DNA of 64,000 nt from Rhizobium subbaraonis (lineage in GTDB: Bacteria; Pseudomonadota; Alphaproteobacteria; Rhizobiales; Rhizobiaceae): assembly GCF_900220975.1 (NCBI RefSeq), contig NZ_OBQD01000004.1:121234-185233 (forward strand), in the 5' to 3' direction. Positions 14,946 to 24,222 of the stretch are shown here, piece by piece (the stretch's first letter is position 1; each line of letters starts with the position of its first letter). Under the pieces are notes generated by a model that ran no database searches, had not been told where the DNA came from, and saw nothing but the letters and a program-made list of their open reading frames with translations. A program made the position numbers and the translations under genes.

Positions 14946-15196
14946 CCGGACGTACCCGCAAACCCGGCTTCGCGTCCCGGCCGGGCGATCTTGAAAGCTG
15001 GATCAAGGCGGCGGACATGCCGCCTGCCAGCAAGGCCGCCGGCGAAGCATTCACCGCCCGCCTGACCATCGACATCACGCCGGAACTGCGCGGGCGCATC
15101 AAGGTCGCCGCCTTCCGGCGCGGCATCACCGTCGCCGACATGCTGCGCGACCTGCTCGCCCGCGAATTTCCATCCACCGAAGGAGATCCGATATGA
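14942..15196 (+). CDS. Small putative ParA partner, ribbon-helix-helix-like
   Basis: 84 residues; the start overlaps the parA stop (ATGA) and its own stop overlaps the next start. The C-terminal half, FTARLTIDITPELRGRIKVAAFRRGITVADMLRDLLAREF, has a strand-helix-helix pattern like RHH DNA-binding proteins (ParG/CopG). The basic N-terminal tail also fits a ParG-like centromere-binding protein. Family assignment is from pattern, not from a specific signature. Confidence 0.7.
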   Translation: MTGRTRKPGFASRPGDLESWIKAADMPPASKAAGEAFTARLTIDITPELRGRIKVAAFRRGITVADMLRDLLAREFPSTEGDPI

Positions 15197-15711
15197 CCGG
15201 CAACGCGGCCCGCCGCATGCACGGCCGTCCGCTGCCGGACGGGCCTGCGCCCTTCACCACATTGGTCGAACTGACCTTCGACAAGCGCAAGGTCGAGCGC
15301 TGGATACGGTTCGGCCGCAAGAGCTACGAACAGATCATCGACCGCCGCCGCAGTATCGTCGGCTTCGCGCCGGAGAGCGTCTTCGCCTTCGTCCGCTGGG
15401 CGGCCGGCGAACACGGCACCGTGATTTCACGCATCGACATCGTGCGCGCGGTTCGCCGCGGCGAACCCTTCCAGACGCTGCCCTTCGTGCGCCCCGGAGG
15501 CGACATCCTGCTGCGCCTCGATAGCTGGGCGAAAGTGCAGCGCGCGCTTGTCGCCATAGACGCGGTGGAAGCACTCGGCCTCGATCCGGCCGACGCCGCG
15601 CCGGATCACTGGCGGCATGTCCACAACCGCCTTATCGCCGGTCTGGAGCCACGCGATTACACGCCGGAACGTCATGCCGCCTGGCTCCATCGTCGGAGGA
15701 TCGAGCCATGA
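15193..15711 (+). CDS. DUF2840 family protein
   Basis: 172 residues, ATGA overlaps at both ends, inside the parA-to-traF operon. Recognisable DUF2840 segments are FTTLVELTFDKRKVERWIRFGR, PESVFAFVRWAANEH-like (here VRWAAGEHG) and FVRPGGDILLRLDSW. The family is confined to conjugative elements of this type; its function is unknown. Conserved position between the partition genes and traF suggests a transfer-related role. Confidence 0.85.
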   Translation: MTGNAARRMHGRPLPDGPAPFTTLVELTFDKRKVERWIRFGRKSYEQIIDRRRSIVGFAPESVFAFVRWAAGEHGTVISRIDIVRAVRRGEPFQTLPFVRPGGDILLRLDSWAKVQRALVAIDAVEALGLDPADAAPDHWRHVHNRLIAGLEPRDYTPERHAAWLHRRRIEP

Positions 15712-16253
15712 CGCGGTTCGGCTACGTCATGGTGACGTATTTCGCGGCGATGGGCGTCGCCATCGCGGCGTTCATCCCGACGCCCACGAAACTGATCTGG
15801 AACGCCACGGCCAGCGCGCCCATCGGCTTCTACACCATCGAGCCGGCTGACCGCATCGGGGTGCCCGAGCTGGTCGCCGTTATGCCGCCCGAACCGCTCG
15901 CCGCCTTCATGATCGAGCGCGGCTATGTCGGGCGCGGCGTGCCGCTCCTGAAGCGCGTCCTCGGCCTGCCGGGACAGCGGGTTTGCCGCACCGGCAGCAC
16001 CATCACCGTCGATGGCGTCGAGATGGGGGAGGCGCTGGAGCGCGACCGGATCGGCCGCGATCTGCCCGTCTGGCAGGGCTGCCGCGTCATCGGCGACGGT
16101 GAAATCTTCCTCATGAATTGGGAAGTCCGCGACAGCCTCGACGGCCGCTACTTCGGACCCATCCCCGCAAGTTCCGTCATCGGTCGGGCGCTGCCGCTCT
16201 GGACCGATGAGGAAGGCGACGGCCGCTACGAATGGCGTGCGCCGACGCAATGA
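15708..16253 (+). CDS. traF: TraF, S26-family conjugation peptidase
   Basis: 181 residues with an N-terminal membrane anchor (residues 5-23). The catalytic serine is Ser36 in SAPIGFY, and the general-base lysine is Lys82 in LLKRVLGLPGQ, as in signal peptidase I. In IncP plasmids TraF processes and cyclises the TrbC pilin; the TrbC gene is at 45891. The start overlaps the DUF2840 stop by four bases. Confidence 0.92.
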   Translation: MTRFGYVMVTYFAAMGVAIAAFIPTPTKLIWNATASAPIGFYTIEPADRIGVPELVAVMPPEPLAAFMIERGYVGRGVPLLKRVLGLPGQRVCRTGSTITVDGVEMGEALERDRIGRDLPVWQGCRVIGDGEIFLMNWEVRDSLDGRYFGPIPASSVIGRALPLWTDEEGDGRYEWRAPTQ

Positions 16254-16321
16254 CCGCTTTCCCATCAGCGGGAGCGGTGCCCGCCGATGGTGTTTCCAAC
16301 CTCACCGCCAAGGAGATTGTC

Positions 16322-16657
16322 ATGCCCCAGATCGGTCAATTCACCGTCGAAAACGAAACCTTCGTTGGCCGTGTTCATACGCTCACCCTTTACCGCGAGC
16401 TGACCATCGTTCCTGCCGAACCATCGGATGCGGAGAACGCGCCCGCCTATCGCGTCCACCACGGCGCCGAGGACGGCCCGGAGGTCGGTGCAGGCTGGAA
16501 GGAGGTCGGCGAAAAGGCCGGCGACTACATTTCGCTGATGATCGACGATCCCGCTTTGCCGCAGCCGATCCGCGCCAACCTCTTCCAGAACAGCAACGAC
16601 AAGACAGCCTGGTCGCTGCACTGGAGCCGCCCGAAGCCGCGCGGCGGGCGGGGCTGA
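16322..16657 (+). CDS. DUF736 family protein
   Basis: 111 residues from the ATG at 16322, with AAGGAGATT just upstream; an open frame extends upstream but lacks support. It starts MPQIGQFTVENETFVGRVHTL and ends TAWSLHWSRPKP, the DUF736 pattern, and is more divergent than the 4482 copy. It lies between traF and the transglycosylase in the transfer operon. Function is unknown. Confidence 0.85.
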   Translation: MPQIGQFTVENETFVGRVHTLTLYRELTIVPAEPSDAENAPAYRVHHGAEDGPEVGAGWKEVGEKAGDYISLMIDDPALPQPIRANLFQNSNDKTAWSLHWSRPKPRGGRG

Positions 16658-16662
16658 AAGCC

Positions 16663-17586
16663 ATGCGATCCCGCGTCATCCCCGCGTTCAAAACCCTCAT
16701 CCCGTTGTTCGCGGAAAAGCCGTCTCATCCCGTCGTCCCGCTCGGCCACCGGACGGCCGGCGCGCGCAGCGAAGGTCAGGGGCGGCCTCTGGCCGGCGCT
16801 CGCGCCTTGCCCTTGACCGCAGCGAGCACGCTGGCAGACTGGAGGTCGAACGGAGGCAGGGAGATCACGCGATATGCCGGTCTGCTGCTGGCTGGCGTGC
16901 TCGCGGTCGCAGCCTGTCCGGTCGCCTTATCGGCGCAGGCCGCACCCGTCACGCGCGCGAATCCTGCCGATCCCTATGCCGGCTTCATCACCGAAGCCTC
17001 GCAGCGCTTCGGTATTCCCGAGCACTGGATTCGCGCCGTGCTGCGCGTCGAGAGCGCGGGCGACGTGCGCGCGATCTCGTCGGCCGGAGCCATGGGATTG
17101 ATGCAGGTCATGCCCGATACCTGGGCGGGCCTGCGCGTCCGTCATGGCCTCGGCCGCGATCCTTACGACCCACGCGACAACATCATGGCGGGCGCGGCTT
17201 ACCTGCGCGAAATGTGGGATCGCTACGGCAATGTCGCGGCAACGCTCGCGGCCTACAATGCCGGTCCCGGCCGCTACGACGAACATCGCGCGACCGGCCG
17301 GAGATTGCCCGCCGAGACCCGCGCCTATGTCGCCGCCATCGCGCCGGTGATCGGCGGCCCGGTCGGCACTGAAACACCCGCAACAGCACCGCCACCGCCG
17401 CCCGACTGGCGCGACGCTCCGCTGTTCGTCACACGCTCGGCCGACACGCGGACCGTCGCCGCGCCGTCATCCGAAGTGCAGTCCAGCGACACTCGCGCGA
17501 CCGTTCCGGTGCGCGATGCCGCCGACACGGAGCCGTCAACCGGCAGAATTTTCGTGGCTCGCGCCGATGGCGGGGGAGCGCCATGA
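16663..17586 (+). CDS. Lytic transglycosylase, conjugation-associated
   Basis: About 307 residues from the ATG at 16663. The first ~60 residues are atypical, so the true start may be nearer the signal-like segment around residue 70 (GLLLAGVLAVAACPVALSAQA). The SLT domain is clear: IRAVLRVESAGD with the catalytic Glu, ISSAGAMGLMQVMPDTW, DPRDNIMAGAAYLREM, AAYNAGPGRYD. It would open peptidoglycan for the mating channel (VirB1/TrbN-like role). The C-terminus is a Pro/Thr-rich tail. Confidence 0.88.
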   Translation: MRSRVIPAFKTLIPLFAEKPSHPVVPLGHRTAGARSEGQGRPLAGARALPLTAASTLADWRSNGGREITRYAGLLLAGVLAVAACPVALSAQAAPVTRANPADPYAGFITEASQRFGIPEHWIRAVLRVESAGDVRAISSAGAMGLMQVMPDTWAGLRVRHGLGRDPYDPRDNIMAGAAYLREMWDRYGNVAATLAAYNAGPGRYDEHRATGRRLPAETRAYVAAIAPVIGGPVGTETPATAPPPPPDWRDAPLFVTRSADTRTVAAPSSEVQSSDTRATVPVRDAADTEPSTGRIFVARADGGGAP

Positions 17587-17890
17587 GGGGTGCGTTCCCA
17601 CAGTCGGCGCGAGCCGTTCCGGTGTCCAGTCATGCGGGGTTTCGCCTGGCTGGATTCCGGGCAGGAAGGGCAGGAAGTGCGGAGGGCAAGATAAAGGAAC
17701 ATGGCACCACGTCGCCAATGTTCTGGAAATTGTTATTGTCTGCACACTGGTTAGGGGAGCCGCGAGCGGCACCCTGTTTTTGGAACGCGCGAGCCGCGAT
17801 TTTGCGCAAAGCCTTGGATTTGCTGGATTTCGTCCGGCACCATGGCCGCAGATTGCCCGATTTTCTTGGATTTCGGCCGGTGGCGCGTCC
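17587..17890. other. Region before the relaxase; possible oriT
   Basis: About 300 bases without a convincing gene. A 103-codon frame (17583-17894) fits between the neighbouring genes with ATGA overlaps at both ends, but its sequence looks like shadow coding and I do not call it. TGGATTTCG followed by CCGG appears twice near 17822 and 17867. Transfer origins of this ICE class lie next to the relaxase gene, so oriT may be here; no nic site could be recognised. Confidence 0.35.
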
Positions 17891-19954
17891 ATGAGCGCCG
17901 ACGACGAGAACCGCTTCCGGCCCAGGCCGGGCCGCATCCGTTCCGATGCGCCGAAGCTCGGCAAGGCCAAGAGCTTTCTCACCCAGGCGAAGAAGCTCGC
18001 CCGCCAGCACAGCAACACCCATCCCAAATATTCGCCGCGCGTGTCGGCGAAGTCGGCCGCCAAGGGGAGCATGGGGGGCGGCAAGGCCCCGCGCGCGCCC
18101 GGCGGTCCCGGCGTGCGGCGCGGACGTGGCGCGTCCTTCGTCCTCGCCCGCACCCTGTCCGGCGGCTGGAAGCACAGCACTTCCGGTATGCGCCGCGTCG
18201 TCGTCAAGACCCGTTATGTCCAGAGCGCCGGCAAGAACGGCAAGGCCGCCGCCCATCTGCGCTACATCCAGCGCGACGGAACCTCGCGCGACGGCGAGCG
18301 CGGCCCGCTTTATTCCGCCACCGAGGATCGCGCCGATGGCGATGCCTTCCTCGATCGCGGCAGGGAGGATCGGCACCAGTTTCGGTTCATCCTCTCGCCG
18401 GAAGACGGGGCTGACCTGACCGACCTGAAGGCGCACACCCGCGACCTCTTGCGCCATATCGAAACCGACCTCGGCACCCAGCTCGATTGGGTCGCGGTCA
18501 ACCACTACAACACCGGCCATCCCCATGTGCATGTCATCGTGCGCGGCAAGGATGACCTGGGAGAGAATCTGGTCATCAACGGCGACTATCTCGCCAACGG
18601 CATTCGCGAGCGGGCGAGCGAGTTGACCACGCTGGAGCTTGGCCCCGTCACCGAGATCGAGCAGAACCGCAAGCTCTCGGCCGAAGTCGATCAGGACCGC
18701 TTCACCCGCATTGACCGGACGATGACTGAGGAAGCCGATGAACGGTTCCTCGACCTGCGCCATGAACCCGACGATCCGCGTCGCCCGTTTGACCGGACGC
18801 TGCGCCTGCGCCGCCTGGGCAAACTTGAGCAGATGGGCCTCGTCACCGAACATGCACCCGGCGTTTGGGAGTTGAGCGAGCGGATGGAACCGACCCTGCG
18901 CGAGCTGGGCGAGCGCGGCGACATCATCCGCAACATGCACAAGGCGCTGAAGGCCGATGGCCTGGAGCGTGACCCGATGACCTTCCATATCCATGACGGG
19001 CCGCCCGAGACGCCGATCGTTGGTCGCGTCGTTGACAAATATCTGACCGACGAGATGGGCGAGAACCTGACCGTCGTGGTGGACGGCATCGACGGCCGCA
19101 CCCACCATGTCCCCGGCATCGACCCGGCCCGCGTTGAGGACGCCCGGATTGGCAGCGTCATCGAGATCGGCCCGGCCGAAACCACGCAACGACCGTCTGA
19201 CCGAACGATCGCCGCCATCGCCGAGGATGGCTTCTATCGGCCGAGCCGCCATCTGGAGCAGGCGAAGTTCGAGGGCCGCGTTCCCGGCGGCGACTATGAG
19301 GGCTATGTCAATGCTCATGTGCGCCGGCTGGAGGCGTTGCGCCGCGCCGGCATCACCGAGAGGATCGACGCCGATCAATGGCGCGTCCCAGAGGATTTCG
19401 AGAGCCGAGCCGCTGCCTATGATGCAGGCCGCAATCGGCAGGCCAGCATCCGCATCATCTCGGCCTTCAATCTGGAAAGCCAGATCGGGTCCGTTGGGGC
19501 GACCTGGCTCGACCGCCGGCTGGTATCGCCCGACGCATCGGATCTCGCTCCGGCCGGGTTCGGCCTACAGGTGCGGGAGGCCATGGACCAGCGCCGCGAG
19601 CATCATATCGAACAGGGGGACGCCACCCGATCAAGGGATGGCCGCATCTTCTACCGGCGCAGCCTCCTCGCCACGCTGCGCGAGCGGGAGGTGGCCCACG
19701 TCGGCGCGGAGATGGCCGAAAACAAAGCGCTGCCATTCCGGGCGGCGGCGGACGGCGAGAAGATCAGCGGCAAGTTCACCGGGACTGTCCAGCTATCTAG
19801 CGGCAAGTTCGCCATCGTGGAGCAGAGCCACGAGTTCACCCTCGTCCCGTGGCGGCCGGTCATCGACCGCCATCTCGGCCGCGAGGTCATGGGCGTCGTG
19901 CAGGGTGGCTCCGTGTCGTGGCAACTGGGGCGGCAAAGGGGATTGGGGCTTTAA
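17891..19954 (+). CDS. MOBP-type relaxase, DUF3363 (VirD2/RlxS-like)
   Basis: 687 residues from the ATG at 17891. The N-terminal relaxase domain carries VKTRYVQSAGKNGKAAAHLRYIQRDG and the metal-binding histidine triad HPHVHV (His210, 212, 214) after VAVNHYNTG. The long C-terminus is the DUF3363 region. It nicks oriT and pilots the strand through the channel to the recipient. It is followed within 3 bases by the stop codon of a convergent LysR gene, the edge of the second cargo block; traG, usually the next backbone gene, is 21 kb away. Confidence 0.92.
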   Translation: MSADDENRFRPRPGRIRSDAPKLGKAKSFLTQAKKLARQHSNTHPKYSPRVSAKSAAKGSMGGGKAPRAPGGPGVRRGRGASFVLARTLSGGWKHSTSGMRRVVVKTRYVQSAGKNGKAAAHLRYIQRDGTSRDGERGPLYSATEDRADGDAFLDRGREDRHQFRFILSPEDGADLTDLKAHTRDLLRHIETDLGTQLDWVAVNHYNTGHPHVHVIVRGKDDLGENLVINGDYLANGIRERASELTTLELGPVTEIEQNRKLSAEVDQDRFTRIDRTMTEEADERFLDLRHEPDDPRRPFDRTLRLRRLGKLEQMGLVTEHAPGVWELSERMEPTLRELGERGDIIRNMHKALKADGLERDPMTFHIHDGPPETPIVGRVVDKYLTDEMGENLTVVVDGIDGRTHHVPGIDPARVEDARIGSVIEIGPAETTQRPSDRTIAAIAEDGFYRPSRHLEQAKFEGRVPGGDYEGYVNAHVRRLEALRRAGITERIDADQWRVPEDFESRAAAYDAGRNRQASIRIISAFNLESQIGSVGATWLDRRLVSPDASDLAPAGFGLQVREAMDQRREHHIEQGDATRSRDGRIFYRRSLLATLREREVAHVGAEMAENKALPFRAAADGEKISGKFTGTVQLSSGKFAIVEQSHEFTLVPWRPVIDRHLGREVMGVVQGGSVSWQLGRQRGLGL

Positions 19955-19957
19955 GCG

Positions 19958-20872
19958 TTACGCCCATTGCCCCACTTCGCGCAGCACGCGCCGCAGCCAT
20001 TGATGCCCTGGATCGGCATCATGTCGAGCGTGCCAAGTCTGCACCACCCGGAATGTGGGAATGTCGAGAGGCGGCGGAAAGAGCCGGAGCGGCAGCCGCC
20101 CGGCGAGCGGTGCGAACAATCGACGGGGTTCCGTCGCCACCAGATCGGAAGCATCGACCAGCATCGGAGCCATCAGGAAATGGCCGACCGTCACGGCGAC
20201 ATTGCGCTTCAGGCCCTTTTCGGCGAGCACGGCATCGACATAGCCTCGCGGATTGCCCTTCATCGAGACCTGAAGGTGCCGAAGCGAAAGATAGCGGTCG
20301 AGATCGACCATCCCGTCGAGGCCGGAATGATCGCCCCGACCGGCGCAGATGAAGTCCTCCTCATAGAGCAGTTCTTCGCGCATATGCGTGGGTGGGTCTG
20401 GGAAGTTGCCCGCGATCAGTTCGGCCCCACCATCTTCCAGCATGGGAAGCCCGACGCTGCGACTGGTGTTGCGAACGACAAGGGAAACGCCCGGCGCTTC
20501 CCGATCGAGGCGCGCGGTGAGGCGTGGCAGCAGCACGAAGGCTGCGTAGTCGGATAGCCCAAGCGTGAATTGCCGCGTGCTCGATGCCGGATCGAAGGTG
20601 CGACCGCCGAGCAGGATGCCTTCCACCTGTTCGAGAATGGACCGCACACCGGGAGCGATGTCCTGCGCCAGCGGTGTCGCCACCATGCCGCGCGGTGAAC
20701 GAACAAAGAGCGGATCACCGAACAAAGCCCGCAGGCGGTTGAGCGCGTGGCTGACCGCCGGCTGGGTCAATCCGATCCGTTCGGCGGCGCGCGTGGCGTG
20801 CCCTTCCGCAACCAGCGCGTCGAAGACGACGAGCAGATTGAGGTCGATGCTGGCGAGATGAACCGTCTTCAT
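19958..20872 (-). CDS. LysR-family transcriptional regulator
   Basis: 304 residues. The helix-turn-helix is HATRAAERIGLTQPAVSHALNRLR, then ALFGDPLFVRSPRGM, of the NodD/LinR-like LysR branch. It diverges from the CMD-like gene at 20981 across about 108 bases that should contain the shared promoters and LysR box. It probably activates that gene in response to an aromatic or quinone-like inducer (inference). Confidence 0.87.
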   Translation of the reverse strand: MKTVHLASIDLNLLVVFDALVAEGHATRAAERIGLTQPAVSHALNRLRALFGDPLFVRSPRGMVATPLAQDIAPGVRSILEQVEGILLGGRTFDPASSTRQFTLGLSDYAAFVLLPRLTARLDREAPGVSLVVRNTSRSVGLPMLEDGGAELIAGNFPDPPTHMREELLYEEDFICAGRGDHSGLDGMVDLDRYLSLRHLQVSMKGNPRGYVDAVLAEKGLKRNVAVTVGHFLMAPMLVDASDLVATEPRRLFAPLAGRLPLRLFPPPLDIPTFRVVQTWHARHDADPGHQWLRRVLREVGQWA

Positions 20873-20980
20873 GACGGAAATACTAATAATGAATTGGATT
20901 TATCGCAAGGCAACGATGATCAAATAGGTGCATTTCAATCAATCGCGCAACTGGCTCAACGCCGGTGTCATGGAGGTAGT

Positions 20981-21547
20981 GTGAGCAATTCAGAACGTCA
21001 GGAAACGCCCGCGGAAGCCAGCGCTCTTGCAGAGTCGCAGGTTGAGACCTCGCATCTGACACGTAGAACCGCCCTGGGGAGCCTTGGGGTGCTCGCCGTG
21101 GGCTCGTCTGCTCTCGCGTCCACAGCAACGGCACAGACCGGAGACAATCCTGTCCCTCAAGCTGGCGCGGTGCGTGATCGCTATGCCATCGGCCTGGAAA
21201 GACTGTCCGCGATTGATGGGAGAGATGGTCATGCCGTCGTGGAGAGCCTGAAGGAGATCTCGCCCGATTTCGCGCGCTACCTCATCGAATTTCCGTTTGG
21301 CGACATCTATGCGCGACCCGGCCTTGACCTTCGCCCGCGGGAAATTGCGACGATTGCCGCGCTTACAGCACTCGGAAATGCACGCCCGCAACTAGAAGTT
21401 CACATTGCGGCGGGTCTGAACGTCGGCCTCTCACAGCAAGAGATCATCGAGATTGTCATGCAGATGGCGGTCTATGCCGGCTTCCCCGCAGCGATCAACG
21501 GTCTCAACGCAGCGAAGACAGTCTTCGACCGACACCCGACATCCTGA
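20981..21547 (+). CDS. Carboxymuconolactone decarboxylase-family protein with export signal
   Basis: 188 residues from the GTG at 20981, chosen for the GGAGG site five bases upstream. An N-terminal twin-arginine-like signal (TRRTALGSLGVLAVGSSALAS) suggests periplasmic location. The CMD domain follows: RPGLDLRPREIATIAALTALGNARPQLEVHIAAGLNVGLSQQEIIEIVMQMAVYAGFPAA. The AhpD-type CxxC pair is absent. The neighbours are a divergent LysR and the broken NHL gene; the cluster looks redox- or detoxification-related. Confidence 0.87.
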   Translation: MSNSERQETPAEASALAESQVETSHLTRRTALGSLGVLAVGSSALASTATAQTGDNPVPQAGAVRDRYAIGLERLSAIDGRDGHAVVESLKEISPDFARYLIEFPFGDIYARPGLDLRPREIATIAALTALGNARPQLEVHIAAGLNVGLSQQEIIEIVMQMAVYAGFPAAINGLNAAKTVFDRHPTS

Positions 21548-21565
21548 ACAGATAAGGAAAAGATA

Positions 21566-21928
21566 ATGTTCAATCGTCGCACCATGTTGTCACATCTCAC
21601 TCTTATCGCCGCAGCCGCCATGGTCTCCGGCATCGTCACGAAAGCCAATGCTGCCGAGCCCGTGCGCCTTTGGACCGGCTTCAGTTCGCCGGTGGGTATG
21701 GCGTTCGACGCCAATAGAAATCTCTTTATCGCCGAATGGGGGGCGGGCCGTGTCTCCCGCATAGCGCCCGACGGCTCCCGAACGACTTTCGCCGAGGGGC
21801 TTTCCGGCCCTTCCGGTCTGACCATCGATAAGGACGGTTCGATATATGTCGCGTCATATTCTCGCGACGAAATCTATCGCTTCACTTCCTCCGGTGACAG
21901 GGAAACGATCATCACCGGCCTTGCGACC
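21566..21928 (+). pseudogene. NHL/SMP-30-like beta-propeller protein, 5' part
   Basis: 121 codons up to the IS3 insertion, then a stop formed by the IS end. A signal peptide (residues 1-29, ending TKANA) is followed by propeller repeats: PVGMAFDANRNLFIAEWGAGRVSRI, GPSGLTIDKDGSIYVASYSRDEIYR. The 3' part is at 36845-37260. The intact protein would be a periplasmic propeller of about 260 residues. Now interrupted, so presumably non-functional. Confidence 0.85.
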
Positions 21929-21991
21929 TGATCTGCCCCCCGCTGAGTGGCCCAGAGACTATGATAGTCTGGACCACGAAAGGGACATTGA

Positions 21992-22120
21992 ATGCCGAGC
22001 AAGAAGCACAAGCCGGAAGAGATTATTGGCAAGCTGCGTGAAGTTGAGATTGTGCTGTCGCAGGGAGCGAGCACGGCTGAAGCCTGCCGCCGGATCGCGG
22101 TCAGCGAGCAGACATACTAT
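21992..22120 (+). pseudogene. IS3 OrfA, 5' part
   Basis: MPSKKHKPEEIIGKLREVEI... up to SEQTYY, the N-terminal helix-turn-helix of IS3 OrfA. The frame then enters foreign sequence and stops. The missing part resumes at 35765 with [15 protein letters not shown]. Confidence 0.85.
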
Positions 22121-22351
22121 CTCTATGGACGGCTCTCCCTTTGCAAGCGGCATTGAAACGTTCTGCGTGGATCAGTTGCAAACATCTATCCGGCGTCAGC
22201 TGGTTGTCCAGAGCGCCCAAATGGGAAATCCGCACACGCGCACCTCTACAGCTGGTAGGCCTCAAGGGCCTCGATAATAGTCAGGCTCGTCGCGCGTCGG
22301 CTCGATCAGTGCAGTCCATTTCTCCGTCTACTCGCAAACTGGTTCGGTTCT
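22121..22351. other. Non-coding junction sequence before the IS110 gene
   Basis: No gene recognised. It starts with an arm of the 15-bp inverted pair and probably contains the left end of the IS110 element plus remnants of older insertions. Confidence 0.4.
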
Positions 22352-23371
22352 TCAGGCGGCGGCGCGGTATTGATCGCCCGTTCGAAGCACGGCCCAGATT
22401 ATCCGTGCATTCTTGTTGGCGATGGCAACCGTTGCGCGGTTGAACCCGCGTCGCTCCCGAAGCTGGTTGGCCCATTGGCTGATGGGATCATTTTTATTGG
22501 GTGCCGTTCTCACGACGGCACGCGCGCCGTGAACCAATAGGCTGCGCAAATGCTGGCTTCCTCGTTTAGAGATGCCCATAAGCACCGCCTTATCACCGCT
22601 CGAGAACTGGCGCGGTACTAATCCAAGCCAGGCCGCCATGTGGCGCCCATTCCTGAAGTCCGAACCATCGCCGACCGCCGCGACAATCGCTGTTGCCGTT
22701 TTGGGCCCAACGCCTTTGATCCTGGCGACACGCTGACAGGGCTCGCTCGATTTGAAGACGGCTTCGATTTTCTTGTCGAAATGCTCGATGCGGCGTTCGA
22801 GATCGCAGAAGAAATCCCAGAGCTCGGCAATGGTCTCACGGGCCATAGTCGAGAGGCCGGAGTCGGCGCGTGCGAGTATCTCCGGAATCATGCGTCTCAC
22901 CCGGGTAATCGACTTGGCAAAGGCAATGCCACGATCAAGCAGCAGCCCGCGCATCTGGCTGACCAGGGCCGTTCGGTGGTTCACAAGACGCTGGCGGGCG
23001 CGGTGTAGAGCCTGGATATCCTGTTGCTCAACGCTTTTCTTAGGCACCAGCGGAATGTGGGGTTGACGCACAGCCGTACAGATCGCCTCGGCATCGTTGC
23101 CGTCGTTCTTCTGCCTCTTCACGTAAGGCTTCACATAGGACGGCGGCATCAGCCGAACGTCATGCCCCATCTCCTGAAGCCTGCGGCCCCAGTCATGAGA
23201 ACCTGCGCAAGCCTCCATGCCGATCAGGCATCGTGGACGCTTCTGGAAAAACGCGAGCAATTGGCCGCGGCGAAGCTGGCGGCGCACGAGAACTTGTCCA
23301 CTCTCGTCTACACCATGGATCTGAAAGACGCTCTTTGCGAGATCGATACCGACTGTGGCAAGCTCGGACAT
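22352..23371 (-). CDS. IS110-family transposase
   Basis: 339 residues, full length. DEDD N-terminal domain: TVGIDLAKSVFQIHGVDESG, CLIGMEACAGSHDWGRRLQ, VKPYVKRQKNDGNDAEAI. C-terminal transposase_20 domain: IKGVGPKTATAIVAAVGD and the Ser region GSQHLRSLLVHGARA. It seems intact. It is inserted within an IS630-family gene whose 3' end follows at 23448. Confidence 0.93.
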   Translation of the reverse strand: MSELATVGIDLAKSVFQIHGVDESGQVLVRRQLRRGQLLAFFQKRPRCLIGMEACAGSHDWGRRLQEMGHDVRLMPPSYVKPYVKRQKNDGNDAEAICTAVRQPHIPLVPKKSVEQQDIQALHRARQRLVNHRTALVSQMRGLLLDRGIAFAKSITRVRRMIPEILARADSGLSTMARETIAELWDFFCDLERRIEHFDKKIEAVFKSSEPCQRVARIKGVGPKTATAIVAAVGDGSDFRNGRHMAAWLGLVPRQFSSGDKAVLMGISKRGSQHLRSLLVHGARAVVRTAPNKNDPISQWANQLRERRGFNRATVAIANKNARIIWAVLRTGDQYRAAA

Positions 23372-23447
23372 GGATGGCTCCTCTTATACGGGATGATGAC
23401 TTCCCGACTATGGCGCAATGCGACGCCGGGAGCAGGAGCCATCCATC

Positions 23448-23609
23448 CCATCAATCGAGAACGCCTTTGCCAAGCTGAAGGCAATGCTCAGGGCAAAGGC
23501 CGAGCGCTCCATAGAAGGTCTATGGAACACGGTTGGCGAAATCGTCAACATCTTCACCGCCCAAGAATGCGAAAATTACTTCGCTGCCTGCGGCTATGAC
23601 CCGGATTAA
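23448..23609 (+). pseudogene. IS630-family transposase, C-terminal remnant
   Basis: About 53 codons: SIENAFAKLKAMLRAKAERS...LWNTVGEIVNIFTAQECENYFAACGYD, the usual C-terminus of IS630 DDE transposases. The 5' part is absent; the IS110 element abuts it. After the stop, GTGGACGGGCTCTAG may be the IS630 end. The stretch to 23756 shows nothing else. Confidence 0.8.
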
Positions 23610-23756
23610 AGTGGACGGGCTCTAGCACCTGTAAGGCGGGTGGTTGATTGCAGCTTCAAGGTCTGTGCAAAGACCGAGATCATGCACGAAGCGGGCAGCC
23701 GCGTATAGAGACTGACCTGAGACGCTGAGCTGTCTTCCAGATTTTGGTGGAGTCCG

Positions 23757-24215
23757 TCAAAGCAGGGTTCGCCGCCATGCGACGATCTTCGGCGTGAAGA
23801 CCTGCACCACCTCGTCGTGCTGATTGACCGTCTCGCAACGCATGTTGACCATGCCGCGCTCAGGGCGCGAGCGGGATGGCGTGACCGCTGTGACCTCGCT
23901 GCGCAGACGGATGGCGTCTCCCGGTCGCGTCGCGCGTGGCCAGGAGATCTCGCCGCCGGCGCCGATCAGCCCGCCGAAGAAGGGCACACTTTCGACCAGC
24001 AGGCGCATCGTCGTCGCGGCGGTGTGCCAGCCGCTGGCGGCGAGGCCGCCGAACAGGCTCTCCCGCGCCGCCTCGTCGTCGAGATGGAAGAATTGCGGGT
24101 CGTAGCGGCCCGCGAAATCCTTGATTTCCTCGACCGTCAGGACATGCGGAGCGCTTTCGAAGGTCTGGCCGACCGCAATGTCCTCGAGGTAAAGGCTCTG
24201 AACATCGTTCGTCAT
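23757..24215 (-). CDS. MaoC-like (R)-enoyl-CoA hydratase/dehydratase
   Basis: 152 residues from the ATG at 24215. It contains YLEDIAVGQTFESAPHVLT, then the hot-dog signature AGRYDPQFFHLDDEAA with the catalytic Asp/His, and FGGLAASGWHTAA. Such proteins hydrate enoyl-CoA or catalyse related steps. It is the last gene of the fatty acid operon, seven bases after the CoA-ligase gene. Confidence 0.87.
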   Translation of the reverse strand: MTNDVQSLYLEDIAVGQTFESAPHVLTVEEIKDFAGRYDPQFFHLDDEAARESLFGGLAASGWHTAATTMRLLVESVPFFGGLIGAGGEISWPRATRPGDAIRLRSEVTAVTPSRSRPERGMVNMRCETVNQHDEVVQVFTPKIVAWRRTLL

Positions 24216-24222
24216 GGCGCGC

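Noticed and set aside
17583-17894. 103-codon frame fitting between transglycosylase and relaxase with ATGA overlaps at both ends
   Set aside because: The overlaps are appealing, but the protein is Arg/Ala-rich without domain-like pattern and resembles shadow coding; noted only as part of the possible oriT region.
22125-22277. Short frames after the IS3 orfA break
   Set aside because: Different frames give fragments without any family pattern and cross an insertion junction.
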